Shown here one piece after another: positions 17,789 to 26,679 of a DNA stretch of 64,000 bases. The DNA is taken from contig CAWHYG010000005.1 in NCBI GenBank assembly GCA_963833505.1, positions 434,001 to 498,000 of the forward strand, given 5' to 3'. The first letter of the stretch is position 1, and each line of letters starts with the position of its first letter. This DNA is from CAWHYG01 sp963833505 (GTDB lineage: Bacteria > Eisenbacteria > RBG-16-71-46 > CAIMUX01). The notes beneath the pieces are model-generated. The model had not been told where the DNA came from. It was given only the letters and a program-made list of their open reading frames with translations, and did no database searches. The position numbers and the translations under genes are program-made.

Positions 17789-18670
17789 ATGGAAACTCCC
17801 GAACCGATTCCGTTTCAAGACGATCAGCCGCCTGCGGTAGATTCCGAGTCGGACATGGTTGATCTGTCAACCGCCCGGAAGCCAAGGGGTCGCGTGATCG
17901 CGATCGCCAATCAGAAGGGCGGCGTCGGAAAGACGACCACCGCAATAAACCTGGCCGCTGCCCTGGCGAAACGCGAAGCTCGGGTTCTGCTCCTGGACCT
18001 GGATCCCCAGTCCAATGCGTCATCGGGCCTGGGAATCCTGCCTGGGATGTCGGCCAGGACATCGTACGATCTGCTACTCGGTCTTCAGACGATCGAAGAG
18101 GTTGTTGTTCAGACCAGCATTGAGGGTCTGGACCTGGTTCCAGGCACACCCGGTTTGGCCGGTGCGGAGGTCGAGCTGGTCACGGTAGAAGCACGTGAGG
18201 GAAGCCTCCGTGAGCGGATCGACAGCCGGCTCGGCAACTACCGTTACGTCTTGATCGACTGCCCCCCTTCTCTCGGGCTCCTGACAATCAACGCGCTGGT
18301 GGCCGCCGACTCCGTGCTCATTCCGCTGCAATGCGAGTACTACGCGCTCGAGGGAATCAGCCATCTGATCGACACCATTCGACGTATCCGCGAGGGTCCG
18401 AATCCGCGGCTGGAGATCGAAGGCATCCTGCTGACCATGTTCGATGGACGGCTGAACCTGTCGGTCCAGGTCGCGGCCGAAGCGCGTCGCCACTTCGGAG
18501 AGAAGGTGTTCAACACCATGATTCCCAGGAACGTACGGCTGGGAGAAGCTCCCAGCTTTGGAAAACCGATCGCGGAGTACGACCCCGGGTGTCTCGGGGC
18601 ACTTAGCTATGACCAGCTAGCCAAGGAGATTCTGACCTATGACCAGGAAAGTGCTTGGGCGCGGGCTTGA
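17789..18670 (+). CDS. parA: Chromosome partitioning ATPase ParA/Soj
   Basis: 293-residue Walker-type ATPase that binds the nucleoid and moves ParB-parS complexes. The deviant Walker A is KGGVGKTT (43-50), Walker A' is LLLDLDPQ, and Walker B is VLIDCPPSLGLLTINAL. I choose the ATG at 17789, preceded by AAGGA, over an upstream in-frame TTG at 17660 that would add 43 uncharacteristic residues. A hydrophilic N-terminal extension of about 33 residues remains before the fold. parB overlaps its last 32 bases. Confidence 0.94.
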   Translation: METPEPIPFQDDQPPAVDSESDMVDLSTARKPRGRVIAIANQKGGVGKTTTAINLAAALAKREARVLLLDLDPQSNASSGLGILPGMSARTSYDLLLGLQTIEEVVVQTSIEGLDLVPGTPGLAGAEVELVTVEAREGSLRERIDSRLGNYRYVLIDCPPSLGLLTINALVAADSVLIPLQCEYYALEGISHLIDTIRRIREGPNPRLEIEGILLTMFDGRLNLSVQVAAEARRHFGEKVFNTMIPRNVRLGEAPSFGKPIAEYDPGCLGALSYDQLAKEILTYDQESAWARA

Positions 18671-19535
18671 CGCCTTGATCCCGTCGGCAGCGCCCGTGCC
18701 GACACCTCACCCCGCCCAACGTCCCACCGGCCAACAGATCCTGTCGGTGCCGGTGCAGCAGATCCGGTCCAATCCCAGGCAACCCCGTACCCAGTTCGAC
18801 GATGACCGGCTGGCTGAACTTGCCGCGTCCATCCGCGAAAAAGGAGTGCTGGAGCCTCTGATCCTTCGAGTGGTGGGAGGCGGCGAGTACGAGCTGGTCG
18901 CCGGCGAGCGGAGGCTGCGAAGCGCAGAGTTGGCGGGTCTGGAGATGGTGCCTGCGGTCGTCCGGGAGTTCACAGACCGGGAGGCGCTGGAGGTGGCGCT
19001 GATCGAGAACCTCCAGCGAGAGGATATCAACCCGGTTGACGAGGCCCGAGCCTACCAGCGCCTTGCCGAGGAATTCGGCCGAACCCATGCGGAGATCTCG
19101 GAGCAGGTCGGAAAGGACCGCACCACCATCACGAATCTGCTCCGTCTGCTGCGCCTGCCGCAGCAGCTCCTGGACTATGTGGCACGTGGAACCTTGAGCG
19201 TCGGTCACGCGCGGGTCCTGGTTTCGTTGGAGGATCCCCAGGATGCGATCGCTCTCGCGGATAGGATCTTACGGGAAGATTGGAGCGTCCGAAGGGCCGA
19301 GCTGGTGGTCTCAAAGCGCAGGTCGAGCCGCGATCGGAAGAGCGCCGGGAAACCGCAGAGCGAGCTGTCAAGAAGGCGGCGTGAAGTGCAGCGGGTCGAG
19401 GAGGCCCTGCGCTATGCGCTCGGGACGGAGGTCCATCTCAAGCATGGACCAAAGAGCGGGAAGATAGAAATTCACTACTCCAGCAACGAGGAGCTAGAGA
19501 GGCTCATCGTGCTCCTCAACGTCCAGGTTCATTGA
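18639..19535 (+). CDS. parB: Chromosome partitioning protein ParB
   Basis: 298-residue CTP-dependent DNA clamp that loads at parS. The N-terminal MTRKVLGRGLDALIP is the ParA-stimulating segment. The CTP-binding boxes include GERRLR (89-94) and ENLQREDINP (123-132). The HTH region (ISEQVGKDRTTITNLLRLL) recognises parS. The C-terminal dimerisation domain ends the protein. The start overlaps parA, so expression is coupled. Confidence 0.95.
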   Translation: MTRKVLGRGLDALIPSAAPVPTPHPAQRPTGQQILSVPVQQIRSNPRQPRTQFDDDRLAELAASIREKGVLEPLILRVVGGGEYELVAGERRLRSAELAGLEMVPAVVREFTDREALEVALIENLQREDINPVDEARAYQRLAEEFGRTHAEISEQVGKDRTTITNLLRLLRLPQQLLDYVARGTLSVGHARVLVSLEDPQDAIALADRILREDWSVRRAELVVSKRRSSRDRKSAGKPQSELSRRRREVQRVEEALRYALGTEVHLKHGPKSGKIEIHYSSNEELERLIVLLNVQVH

Positions 19536-19715
19536 TCGATCCCCATGATCTGGAATGAGGAGACCTCAGGCAGGAAGTCGAGAGCGTAGTGTCGGGCGAC
19601 GCCCGGCCTGCTCTGACTTCATGATCGGTGTAAGTTTATATTTTAGTGCGAGTTGACAATAGTCCTCAGGTCGCGGGTCGGATGGTCCCGGGGACGCAGG
19701 GATGAGGAGGAAGCC

Positions 19716-20153
19716 ATGCCCGCTGGGAAAGCAGACGTTCAGCGAGGGCGCCAAGCTCGGCATTCGGTTTTTCAGGATGGGTTGTGGGTCCGCGGAGAGG
19801 TCGAGTCGGACGGAGACGTGCGCTTCGACGGGAAGTTGGAAGGACGGGTCTCGGTGCTGGGGTGCCTGACGGTCGGAGCCAGTGGGCACCTGGTTGCGGA
19901 CGTTGATGCAGAGGAAGTCATCGTCATGGGTACGGTGAGGGGCAGGATCGTCGCATCAAAACGGATCGAATTGAAGGCGGGCGCAACGGTGGAGGGGGAC
20001 CTGGTCACACCGGCGCTCCGAATCGAAAGTGGCGTGCGTTACAACGGGTTTGCCGACATGTCCCCGGAGGCGCGAGAGACTGCCGCAGCGGCCGACCACC
20101 AGATGTCTGATCCCATGGGCAGTCTCGGCGGGGAGGCGCTCGAGCTCGGCTAG
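19716..20153 (+). CDS. Bactofilin-family cytoskeletal protein
   Basis: 145-residue protein with the bactofilin (DUF583) beta-helix pattern: VRGEVESDGDVRFDGKLEGRV, then VDAEEVIVMGTVRGRIVASK, ELKAGATVEGDL and the terminal LRIESGVRYNG. Bactofilins polymerise without nucleotide and scaffold cell shape or chromosome-segregation proteins. In Myxococcus a bactofilin works with ParAB, so placement right after parB is suggestive. The ATG at 19716 has AGGAGG upstream. The last 30 residues are disordered. Confidence 0.85.
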   Translation: MPAGKADVQRGRQARHSVFQDGLWVRGEVESDGDVRFDGKLEGRVSVLGCLTVGASGHLVADVDAEEVIVMGTVRGRIVASKRIELKAGATVEGDLVTPALRIESGVRYNGFADMSPEARETAAAADHQMSDPMGSLGGEALELG

Positions 20154-20805
20154 CACGTGTCGTGCGTTGGTCAATCCGCTTCACGGAGAACACTCAAGAG
20201 TCACAGACCAGCCAGAATCACTTCTTGGCCCGTGGAACACGGGACTGTGCCCAACAGGCTCCCAATGCTCCAGGAATGGAGGACGTGCACCTTCTCAATC
20301 AATTGAGCATGCGTCCGCTTATCGTTTAGTTCGGTACGTTCACGCACCTCGCCAGCCGAGCCCGCATCATGCCTTTGGTGCCGCGGGCGCATCCCTCCGG
20401 GGCTCTTCTCGGAAGAGTCTGGAAGCGCGGGTGTCTGACCGGCGTCAAGACCTTCGAATCAGAGATCGTTTCCGGAGTGCGCCAGGCACGCATCTCCGAA
20501 TCACGCGTTCCGCGGAGGCCCGGCACGCGCCTGGCTCCCACACGCCGCTGCGCTTTTCCGTTGTTGTGCAATTCGCGCGGAAGGATCCGCCCCGGGTCCT
20601 TGAGATACGTCGCGAACCCACGACCCACTGTCGCTTTCCGTTGACACCTCGACGGCCGGCCACCTACGCTACACAATTGACTGGCGCTCGCCTCTCGTCC
20701 AAACTCTGCGGGGCCGCAGCCAGAGACCAATATTCGCAGGCAGAACGCAAATCAGCCGTGCATTGGGTCGGGTTGGGGGCTGATGTTGAGGGGGTAAGGC
20801 ATCCG
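20154..20805. other. 652-bp region without a recognisable gene
   Basis: Between the bactofilin and a lipoprotein gene. Short frames on both strands (for example minus 20326-20730) have arginine-rich, shadow-like composition and no ribosome site. I recognise no RNA, repeat or promoter here with confidence. Confidence 0.5.
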
Positions 20806-22593
20806 ATGAAACGGTTCCTCTGTCTTCTTCTTCTTCTGGGTCCCCTGTACGGCGCGGGATGTTCGGAGCCGGCCCGCTCGCCCGGAGTGGGATCCGCGCC
20901 GGATGTCGTGATCCTGTATCCGCCCAACCAGCCCTTGAGCAACAAGCACATCGCCGACTCGAGCGACGTCTTGATCGCGGTCCTGACCCACGGGCCCAGC
21001 GGCCAACCGGCTCCCTCGCTTCGAAGCCTGCAGGGAATGTTCAGTCGGCCCGACAGCGTGGTGAAGAGACAGGCCGGCAAGCCGGCGGTCCCGGTCACCG
21101 TGGCCAGCGATTCGGTGATCGTGATCCCGACGGTCGGGAATTACACATTGCCGGCGGACGCCCGTACCTACGTGACCCCGCCCACCGGATATACCCTGTA
21201 CTGGACCAAGTGGTACACCATCCTGCGGGATGGACTGCCTCCCGGATACCCGGATTTCCCGATCGACAGCGGAGTCTCCGTGCAACTCTTCGCGGTGGCG
21301 CTGGACCAGGCCGGGAATCAGGGCGTGTCTGCGTCCGTTCCTCTGGCGATATACAACACGGCGCAGAACCTCGTGCCGCCCGTGGCCAGGTTCACCGTGA
21401 CCCCTAACTCGGGCACGGTCGAAACGGTGTTCTCCTTCAATCCGGATTCGACCTCGGACGTCATCGATCATCCGGACAAGATCCGGGTCCGCTGGTCCTG
21501 GAACAGCGGAGTGGATTCGACCTGGAACGTGCCTTGGGGCGACCCCAACAATCCGTCCGTGCCCGACTCCGGCAAGACCGCCGTCGACGTCCTCACCCAT
21601 CGATTTGCCAGCGCCGGCACCTACCGCGTCCTGATGGAGGCGAAGAATACCTACCTGCCCGGCCGGTATGGCTCGTCCTACCGCCTGGTCGTCGTGCGTC
21701 CGCGTGGCGGGACGCCGCGGCCCCCGGATTCCTTGAACTTCGTCACCGTGCCGCCGGGAACCTACACGACCGGAGACTCGGTCTACACCCTGGACGGAAT
21801 CGTCTATCACTCGCCGTCGAATGAAGTGCCGATGCATGGGTCGACTCTCAGCCAGAATCTGCTGATCGAGAAGACGGAGGTCACGAATCTCCTCTATCTG
21901 AACTTCATCGATCAGGCCCTGGCCCTTGACACCCTGCTGGTGCTCAAGAACACCGTGATCTGGTCCAAGGACGTTGCCGGCGAGGAGTTTCTTGACCTGA
22001 CGGTTTCCCAGATCAAGTGGGATCTGGACACCCGGAGATTTACGATCGCCGACAGTCTCAACCAATGGAACAATCCGGTGGTCGGCGTCACCTGGTATGG
22101 GGCCGACGCCTATGCCGGCTTTTACGCCACCCGCCTGCCGACCGAAGCCGAGTGGGAAGCCGCGGGCCGCGGACACCACCCCGAGTACAGCTATCCCATG
22201 GTCAACCCGGACGGGAGTGAGGGTTATCCGGGCGGCGTGGACCTTCCCATCGAGGACGCGCCTCTCCGCGTGAACTACTATCACGGGGTCAACACCGCCA
22301 TCACCACCCCGGTGGGTCACTTCGACGGGACCGATGGGACGATTCGGACGGTCAGTCCGTTCGGTCTTTTTGATCTGGCCGGCAACGCGGCGGAATGGGT
22401 TTCGGACTGGTACGGGCTCTATCAATCGGGGAATCAGATCGATCCCACCGGTCCGGAGTCGGGCACGCTTCGAGTCGTAAGGGGCGGATCCTTCGAGAGC
22501 AGCCGAGCCGACGTCCGGGTCACGGCCCGCACGGCCGTGGATCCGTCGCAACCGTATCCGACCGTCGGATTCCGCGTCGCTTTCACGAGGTGA
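20806..22593 (+). CDS. Lipoprotein with PKD-like and formylglycine-generating-enzyme-like domains
   Basis: 595 residues. The lipobox LYGAGC gives Cys19 as the lipidated residue, so the protein is exported and membrane-anchored. An Ig-like segment, a PKD-type domain (ARFTVTPNSGTVETVFSFNP and FASAGTYRVLMEAKN) and a C-terminal SUMF1/FGE fold follow. FGE signatures are EVTNLLYLNFI, PVVGVTWYGADAYAGFYATR, LPTEAEWEAAGRG, DLAGNAAEWVSDWYG, RVVRGGSF and GFRVAF. The copper-binding cysteines of true sulfatase-activating FGE are not evident. The domain is therefore probably structural or ligand-binding, as in many bacterial homologues. The ATG at 20806 precedes a clear signal peptide. Confidence 0.8.
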   Translation: MKRFLCLLLLLGPLYGAGCSEPARSPGVGSAPDVVILYPPNQPLSNKHIADSSDVLIAVLTHGPSGQPAPSLRSLQGMFSRPDSVVKRQAGKPAVPVTVASDSVIVIPTVGNYTLPADARTYVTPPTGYTLYWTKWYTILRDGLPPGYPDFPIDSGVSVQLFAVALDQAGNQGVSASVPLAIYNTAQNLVPPVARFTVTPNSGTVETVFSFNPDSTSDVIDHPDKIRVRWSWNSGVDSTWNVPWGDPNNPSVPDSGKTAVDVLTHRFASAGTYRVLMEAKNTYLPGRYGSSYRLVVVRPRGGTPRPPDSLNFVTVPPGTYTTGDSVYTLDGIVYHSPSNEVPMHGSTLSQNLLIEKTEVTNLLYLNFIDQALALDTLLVLKNTVIWSKDVAGEEFLDLTVSQIKWDLDTRRFTIADSLNQWNNPVVGVTWYGADAYAGFYATRLPTEAEWEAAGRGHHPEYSYPMVNPDGSEGYPGGVDLPIEDAPLRVNYYHGVNTAITTPVGHFDGTDGTIRTVSPFGLFDLAGNAAEWVSDWYGLYQSGNQIDPTGPESGTLRVVRGGSFESSRADVRVTARTAVDPSQPYPTVGFRVAFTR

Positions 22594-22594
22594 C

Positions 22595-22622
22595 GGGGTG
22601 GCTCCCGAAAGGGAGCCGTCCC
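22595..22622 (+). terminator. Hairpin after the lipoprotein gene
   Basis: GGCTCCC-GAAA-GGGAGCC, extended by wobble and GC pairs to about 12 bp, directly after the stop. There is no U tract, so it could be a Rho-type or processing hairpin. A second hairpin (CCCCGGC/GCCGGGG) lies at 22718-22735. Confidence 0.4.
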
Positions 22623-22819
22623 GATGTTCGCTCGCGGTCCCGGCGCCGGTGCGCCGAATCCCCGAGAACAGCTTCTTTCCAGGTGGCCGCTCCGCATGAC
22701 AAGCTGAAGCCTTGATGCCCCGGCTTGCGCCGGGGAAATCGGGGGCTGCGCTCGGGCGGCTTCGCCCGGCGTTGACGAAAGATCGAGAAGGCCGTGGGCC
22801 TGTCAGGGAGCGATTCGCA

Positions 22820-25060
22820 GTGAAAGCCAGATGGTTGCTCGTTGCCTTGCCTATCTTGGTGTTGATCGCCGGTCTGCTCTACGTCCACGTGGGGCGCCAT
22901 GGGCGGCTTCCGGAGGACGAGCTGGTCGTCTGGTCGAATCCGGCGGTGACAGGACCGTCGATCGGACCCGTGCTCCTCGGCCGCTACTACGACAGCAGCC
23001 TTGACGGCTTCCGGCCTGCCGTTCGGCCGCTTGCCACCTTGTTCCTGCGCCTGGAATGGCTGGTCTTCCGCACCGACCGGGCCGGCTTTTCCTGGGTCGA
23101 AGTCGTGCTTCTCGGCCTGGCCGGGTTCTGGCTGTTTCTGCTGCTCCGGCGGGAGCTTGGGAGCATGGTGGCTGCGGCCCTGGGATCGGTGCTCTGCGTC
23201 GTTCATCCCCTGGCGTGCGCTTCCGTCCTGGGCGTGGCCGGGACCAGTGATCTCCTGGCCTTGAATCTGGTGCTCGTGGCGTTTCTCCTTGGACGGAGGT
23301 CGCGCTTCCTCTCGCCGCCGGGAAAGGGCCCGGCCGTGGGCGCGGCCGTCGCGCTCCTCTTGGCGCTCTTGAGCAAAGAAGCCGCCTTCGCTTTCGTGCC
23401 GGCCTTCTGGGTCTGGTTGTGGGCGAGGGCGCGTGGCGCCACGCTCCCGGCGAACCCAGGAGATTCGGGCCTTCCCGAGCAAGAGGGAGCGAGGTCGTAT
23501 TTCCCGGACCCCGGTAGCCCGACTGTGGCGGAGGACACTGGCCTTTCCGAAAGGGAAGGCGTCTGGCAGGATCGTGCCGGCGGCGACGTCCCGACGATGG
23601 CGGAGGGCGCGGGCCTTCCCGACGAGGAAGGCGTCTGGCCGGATCGTGCCGGCGGCGACGTCCCGCCGATGGCGGAGGACACGGGCCTTCCTGAAGGGGA
23701 AAACGCCTGGCGGGATCGTGCCGGCGGGGACGTCCCGACGATGGCGGAGGACGCGGGCCTTCCCGACGAGGAAGGCGTCTGGCCGGATCGTACCGGTCGT
23801 GTCGTCCCGCCGTTGGCGCAGAAGCCCGGTCTTGCCGAGAGCGGAAGTTTCCTGTCGTTCCTCTTCCTTGGATCGCTTGCGGCCCTGGTCGTGGTGCTGA
23901 TCCACCGGGAGGCCGCGTTTCTCGCGCTGCCCCAGAACCTGAAGATCGCGCGGGCCGTGGGAGCGGCCACCGGGATGTCCTGGCTTCGGCGATCCGTCGT
24001 CGGACTCAGCTCGGTGGTGCTCTTCTTGAAGCTCTTGGTGCTCCCGCTGGGGCTCGCCTACAGCCATGACGAGATCGGGGTCGGAGGCGCGCCGGTCCTG
24101 TCGGCACTGGCGGGAGCGATCATCCTGGTTCTTCTCGGGGTGTTTCTCGTGCGGTGGGCACGGAAGGGAAGCCCGCTGGCGCTCTGGGCGGCGTTGACCT
24201 TCTTTCCGCTTTTCGGCGCCACCGGGATCATCGGCGCCGGCGGGGAGTTTCCGTCCGAGAGGCTTTTCTTCATGGCTCTGCCGGGAGCGATCGGTTTGAT
24301 CGCGGCAGGATACCTGAGCCTCCGGCGGTTCCGAAACCTGCGGCTCGACCTGGCGGTGACGGCGGTCGTCCTCCTGATCGCCGTGGCGTTGTCCGTCCGG
24401 ACTTCGCTGCGGTTGCCGGACTATCAGGAATGGGACACCCTGGTGAGCGATCAGACGGCGAACCATCCCCGAAGCGTGGTGGGCCACTACGATCTTGGAA
24501 ACGTCTATCTGATCGAGGGACAGTGGGACAACGCCCTCGCGCAATACCAAGAAGCCGTCAAGCTGAACCCGGATTTCTGGATGGCCTGGGTCAACATGGG
24601 CACAGCCTACTTCTCCAACAGCGAGCCGGGCCTGGCGGTTCGTTCCTTCGAGCGGACCATGGCCGGCACCCGCGGCCGGCCGGAGTTCACGACGGTGGAA
24701 GCCCGCGCCGAATTCAACCGGGCCCTGGTTCTCATGCAGCAGAATCGAAACGACGAGGCCGTGTCCGGATTCATCCGGATGCTTCAGGTGTTTCCGGATC
24801 ACCTGGCCGCCCACGCCAACCTCGGGTTCATCTACTCGAACAACTCCCGCTTCGATGATCTGGCGCTGCAGCACCTGGGACGGGCGCTGGAGCTGGAAAC
24901 CAACCCGGAGCGCAAGAAGTCGCTGGAAGCGTTCATCGGCAAGGTCAGCCAGCGGCGGGAAGCCCAGGAAAAGGAGCAGCACAAGGGAGCGTCCGCAGGC
25001 TCGCCGGCTCCCAGCGCGAGCCCGGAAGCTCCGCCGGCCGGTGGATCCAAGCCGCGTTGA
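22820..25060 (+). CDS. TMTC-like multi-TM protein with C-terminal TPRs and an internal repeat loop
   Basis: About 746 residues. The N-terminal half is polytopic, with the motif VHPLACASVLGVAGTSDLLA. This resembles the HP...V...AGR(A)DLL pattern of TMTC/GT-C glycosyltransferase-like proteins. The C-terminal 230 residues are TPRs (HYDLGNVYLIEGQWDNALAQ and following) and would face the periplasm. The tail is Pro/Ala-rich. A 120-residue hydrophilic tandem repeat interrupts one loop. I prefer GTG at 22820, preceded by AGGGAG and directly before a signal-anchor, over TTG 22712. Glycan transfer is inferred only from the topology and motif. Confidence 0.7.
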   Translation: MKARWLLVALPILVLIAGLLYVHVGRHGRLPEDELVVWSNPAVTGPSIGPVLLGRYYDSSLDGFRPAVRPLATLFLRLEWLVFRTDRAGFSWVEVVLLGLAGFWLFLLLRRELGSMVAAALGSVLCVVHPLACASVLGVAGTSDLLALNLVLVAFLLGRRSRFLSPPGKGPAVGAAVALLLALLSKEAAFAFVPAFWVWLWARARGATLPANPGDSGLPEQEGARSYFPDPGSPTVAEDTGLSEREGVWQDRAGGDVPTMAEGAGLPDEEGVWPDRAGGDVPPMAEDTGLPEGENAWRDRAGGDVPTMAEDAGLPDEEGVWPDRTGRVVPPLAQKPGLAESGSFLSFLFLGSLAALVVVLIHREAAFLALPQNLKIARAVGAATGMSWLRRSVVGLSSVVLFLKLLVLPLGLAYSHDEIGVGGAPVLSALAGAIILVLLGVFLVRWARKGSPLALWAALTFFPLFGATGIIGAGGEFPSERLFFMALPGAIGLIAAGYLSLRRFRNLRLDLAVTAVVLLIAVALSVRTSLRLPDYQEWDTLVSDQTANHPRSVVGHYDLGNVYLIEGQWDNALAQYQEAVKLNPDFWMAWVNMGTAYFSNSEPGLAVRSFERTMAGTRGRPEFTTVEARAEFNRALVLMQQNRNDEAVSGFIRMLQVFPDHLAAHANLGFIYSNNSRFDDLALQHLGRALELETNPERKKSLEAFIGKVSQRREAQEKEQHKGASAGSPAPSASPEAPPAGGSKPR
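23462..23821 (+). repeat. 72-bp tandem repeat x5 inside the TMTC-like gene
   Basis: Five 24-codon units of the type (D/G)(T/A)GLP..EGVW.DRAGGDVP.MAE. The middle copies are nearly identical in DNA; the first is diverged. They expand an extramembrane loop between predicted helices. Confidence 0.93.
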
Positions 25061-25072
25061 CCTGGACATGGG

Positions 25073-25094
25073 GCGAGTTGTGTTCAGAACTCGC
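25073..25094. terminator. Bidirectional hairpin between convergent genes
   Basis: GCGAGTT, an 8-base loop, then AACTCGC lies between the convergent TMTC-like and response-regulator genes. The 7-bp stem has no U tract. Confidence 0.4.
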
Positions 25095-25114
25095 GCCGCC
25101 AGCCGTTGACCGAG

Positions 25115-26647
25115 TTAGGAAATGCCGAACTTCTCCAGCCGATAGAGCAGGACGTGCCGGGGGATGCCGAGGTAGTCGGCCGTTCGCGTGCGATTGCCGC
25201 CGTGGCGGGCCAGAGCCCGGACGATGATCTCCCGCTCGAGTTCCCATAGAGGAAGCCGGTCCGGCGGGAGATCTCCTAGAAAGCCCGCGGCGGGATCTGC
25301 CCAGGCTTCCCCGTTGGCGGGGAGACCCGCAGCCGAACCCCCCCCACCCGCTGAGGATGGCGCGGCCACAACCTCGAGGGCGCCCGGTGAAGACGGCCCA
25401 GCGGGAACCTCGATATCGCCCGGTGAAGGCGGCATCGCTGGGGCCGCGTGGCCGCCTGGTGACGACGGTCCGGCTGGTCTCCGCGCCGCCTCCTCCGGAT
25501 CGGGCGGCAGGTCGTCTTCGCCCAGGCTGTCGGAGCTTCTGAGCAACACCATCCGCTGCGCCAGATTGGCCAGCTCCCGGACGTTGCCGGGCCAGCGCCG
25601 CCGCATGAGAGCGCGGATGAGGGCGAGAGACGAACGCACCGTCTCGGTTCCGGCGTACCTCTTCACGAAGTGATCCCAGAGCGCGGGAATGTCGTCGGGC
25701 CGCTCCCGGAGAGGAGGCACGACGATCGGGATCACGTTGAGCCGATAGTAGAGGTCCTGCCGAAAGCTCCCGTCCTGTACCCGCGTCCCCAGGTCGGAGT
25801 TGGTCGCGGCGATCAGGCGCACGTCGACCTTCACCGGCTGCGATCCCCCCACGACGTCCACCTGCCCGCTCTCGATCACGCGGAGCAGTTTGGTCTGCAG
25901 CTCCGGCGCCAGATCTCCGACCTCGTCCAGAAACAGGGTTCCCCCGTCCGCTTTCTGGAATTTCCCGGGCTTGTCCTTGAAGGCGCCGGTGAACGCGCCG
26001 CGGACGTAGCCGAACAGCTCCGATTCCATCAGCTCACGCGGGATGGCGCCGCAGTTGACCGCCAGCATCGGGCGATCCCACCGATCGGACCAGACGTGGA
26101 GGGCGTGGGCCACGACCTCCTTGCCGCTTCCCGATTCTCCGGTCACGAGAACGGTGGCGTCCGTCGGGGCGATCCGCCGGATCATCCGCACCACCTGGTC
26201 CATGGCGGGAGACGCGTGAACGAACTCGATCTGCCGGGTCTGTTCCCGGAGGCGGTCGCGGAGGGTCCGGTTCTCCAGAAGGAGCCGGCGGCGCTCGAAT
26301 GCCTGATCCACCGTGACCAGCAGCTCTTCACGGTTGTACGGCTTGGTCAGGTAGCTGTAGGCGCCTCTTCGCATTGCCTCGACCGCGTCCTCGATCGATC
26401 CGAAGGCGGTCAGAAGGATGACGGGGATGCTCGAATCCACTTCCAGAACCCGCTTCAGGACCTCGAGACCGTCCAGTCCGGGCATCTTGAGGTCCGTGAT
26501 GACGATCTCCGGGCGGAACGATTCGAGCACGGTCAGGGCCGCGCGTCCGTCCGGGGCGGTCTCCACGGCGTGGCCCCGATCACGAAGCGCGAAGGTGAGG
26601 ACCTCGCGGAGGCTCGCATCATCGTCGACCAGGAGGATCCTAGGCAT
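25115..26647 (-). CDS. NtrC-family sigma-54 response regulator
   Basis: 510 residues. The receiver has acidic residues DDD at 8-10, phosphoacceptor Asp52 and Lys102. The AAA+ domain has Walker A GESGSGKE (170-177) and the sigma-54-contacting loop GAFTGA (217-222). A Fis-type HTH (NRTRTADYLGIPRHVLLYRL) ends the protein. It activates sigma-54 RNA polymerase after phosphorylation by the kinase encoded just upstream (32-base gap). Between the AAA+ and HTH domains lies a low-complexity Pro/Ser/Gly insert of four 12-residue repeats. I found no confident -24/-12 promoter in the window for it to act on. Confidence 0.93.
   Translation of the reverse strand: MPRILLVDDDASLREVLTFALRDRGHAVETAPDGRAALTVLESFRPEIVITDLKMPGLDGLEVLKRVLEVDSSIPVILLTAFGSIEDAVEAMRRGAYSYLTKPYNREELLVTVDQAFERRRLLLENRTLRDRLREQTRQIEFVHASPAMDQVVRMIRRIAPTDATVLVTGESGSGKEVVAHALHVWSDRWDRPMLAVNCGAIPRELMESELFGYVRGAFTGAFKDKPGKFQKADGGTLFLDEVGDLAPELQTKLLRVIESGQVDVVGGSQPVKVDVRLIAATNSDLGTRVQDGSFRQDLYYRLNVIPIVVPPLRERPDDIPALWDHFVKRYAGTETVRSSLALIRALMRRRWPGNVRELANLAQRMVLLRSSDSLGEDDLPPDPEEAARRPAGPSSPGGHAAPAMPPSPGDIEVPAGPSSPGALEVVAAPSSAGGGGSAAGLPANGEAWADPAAGFLGDLPPDRLPLWELEREIIVRALARHGGNRTRTADYLGIPRHVLLYRLEKFGIS
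25334..25477 (-). repeat. 36-bp degenerate tandem repeat x4 in the NtrC-type regulator
   Basis: Four 12-codon units based on PAGPSSPG.LEV extend the linker between the ATPase and the HTH. They are more diverged than the jag repeats. Confidence 0.8.
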
Positions 26648-26679
26648 CGAGGCTCTCCGAGACTGTGCATCGCAGGGTC

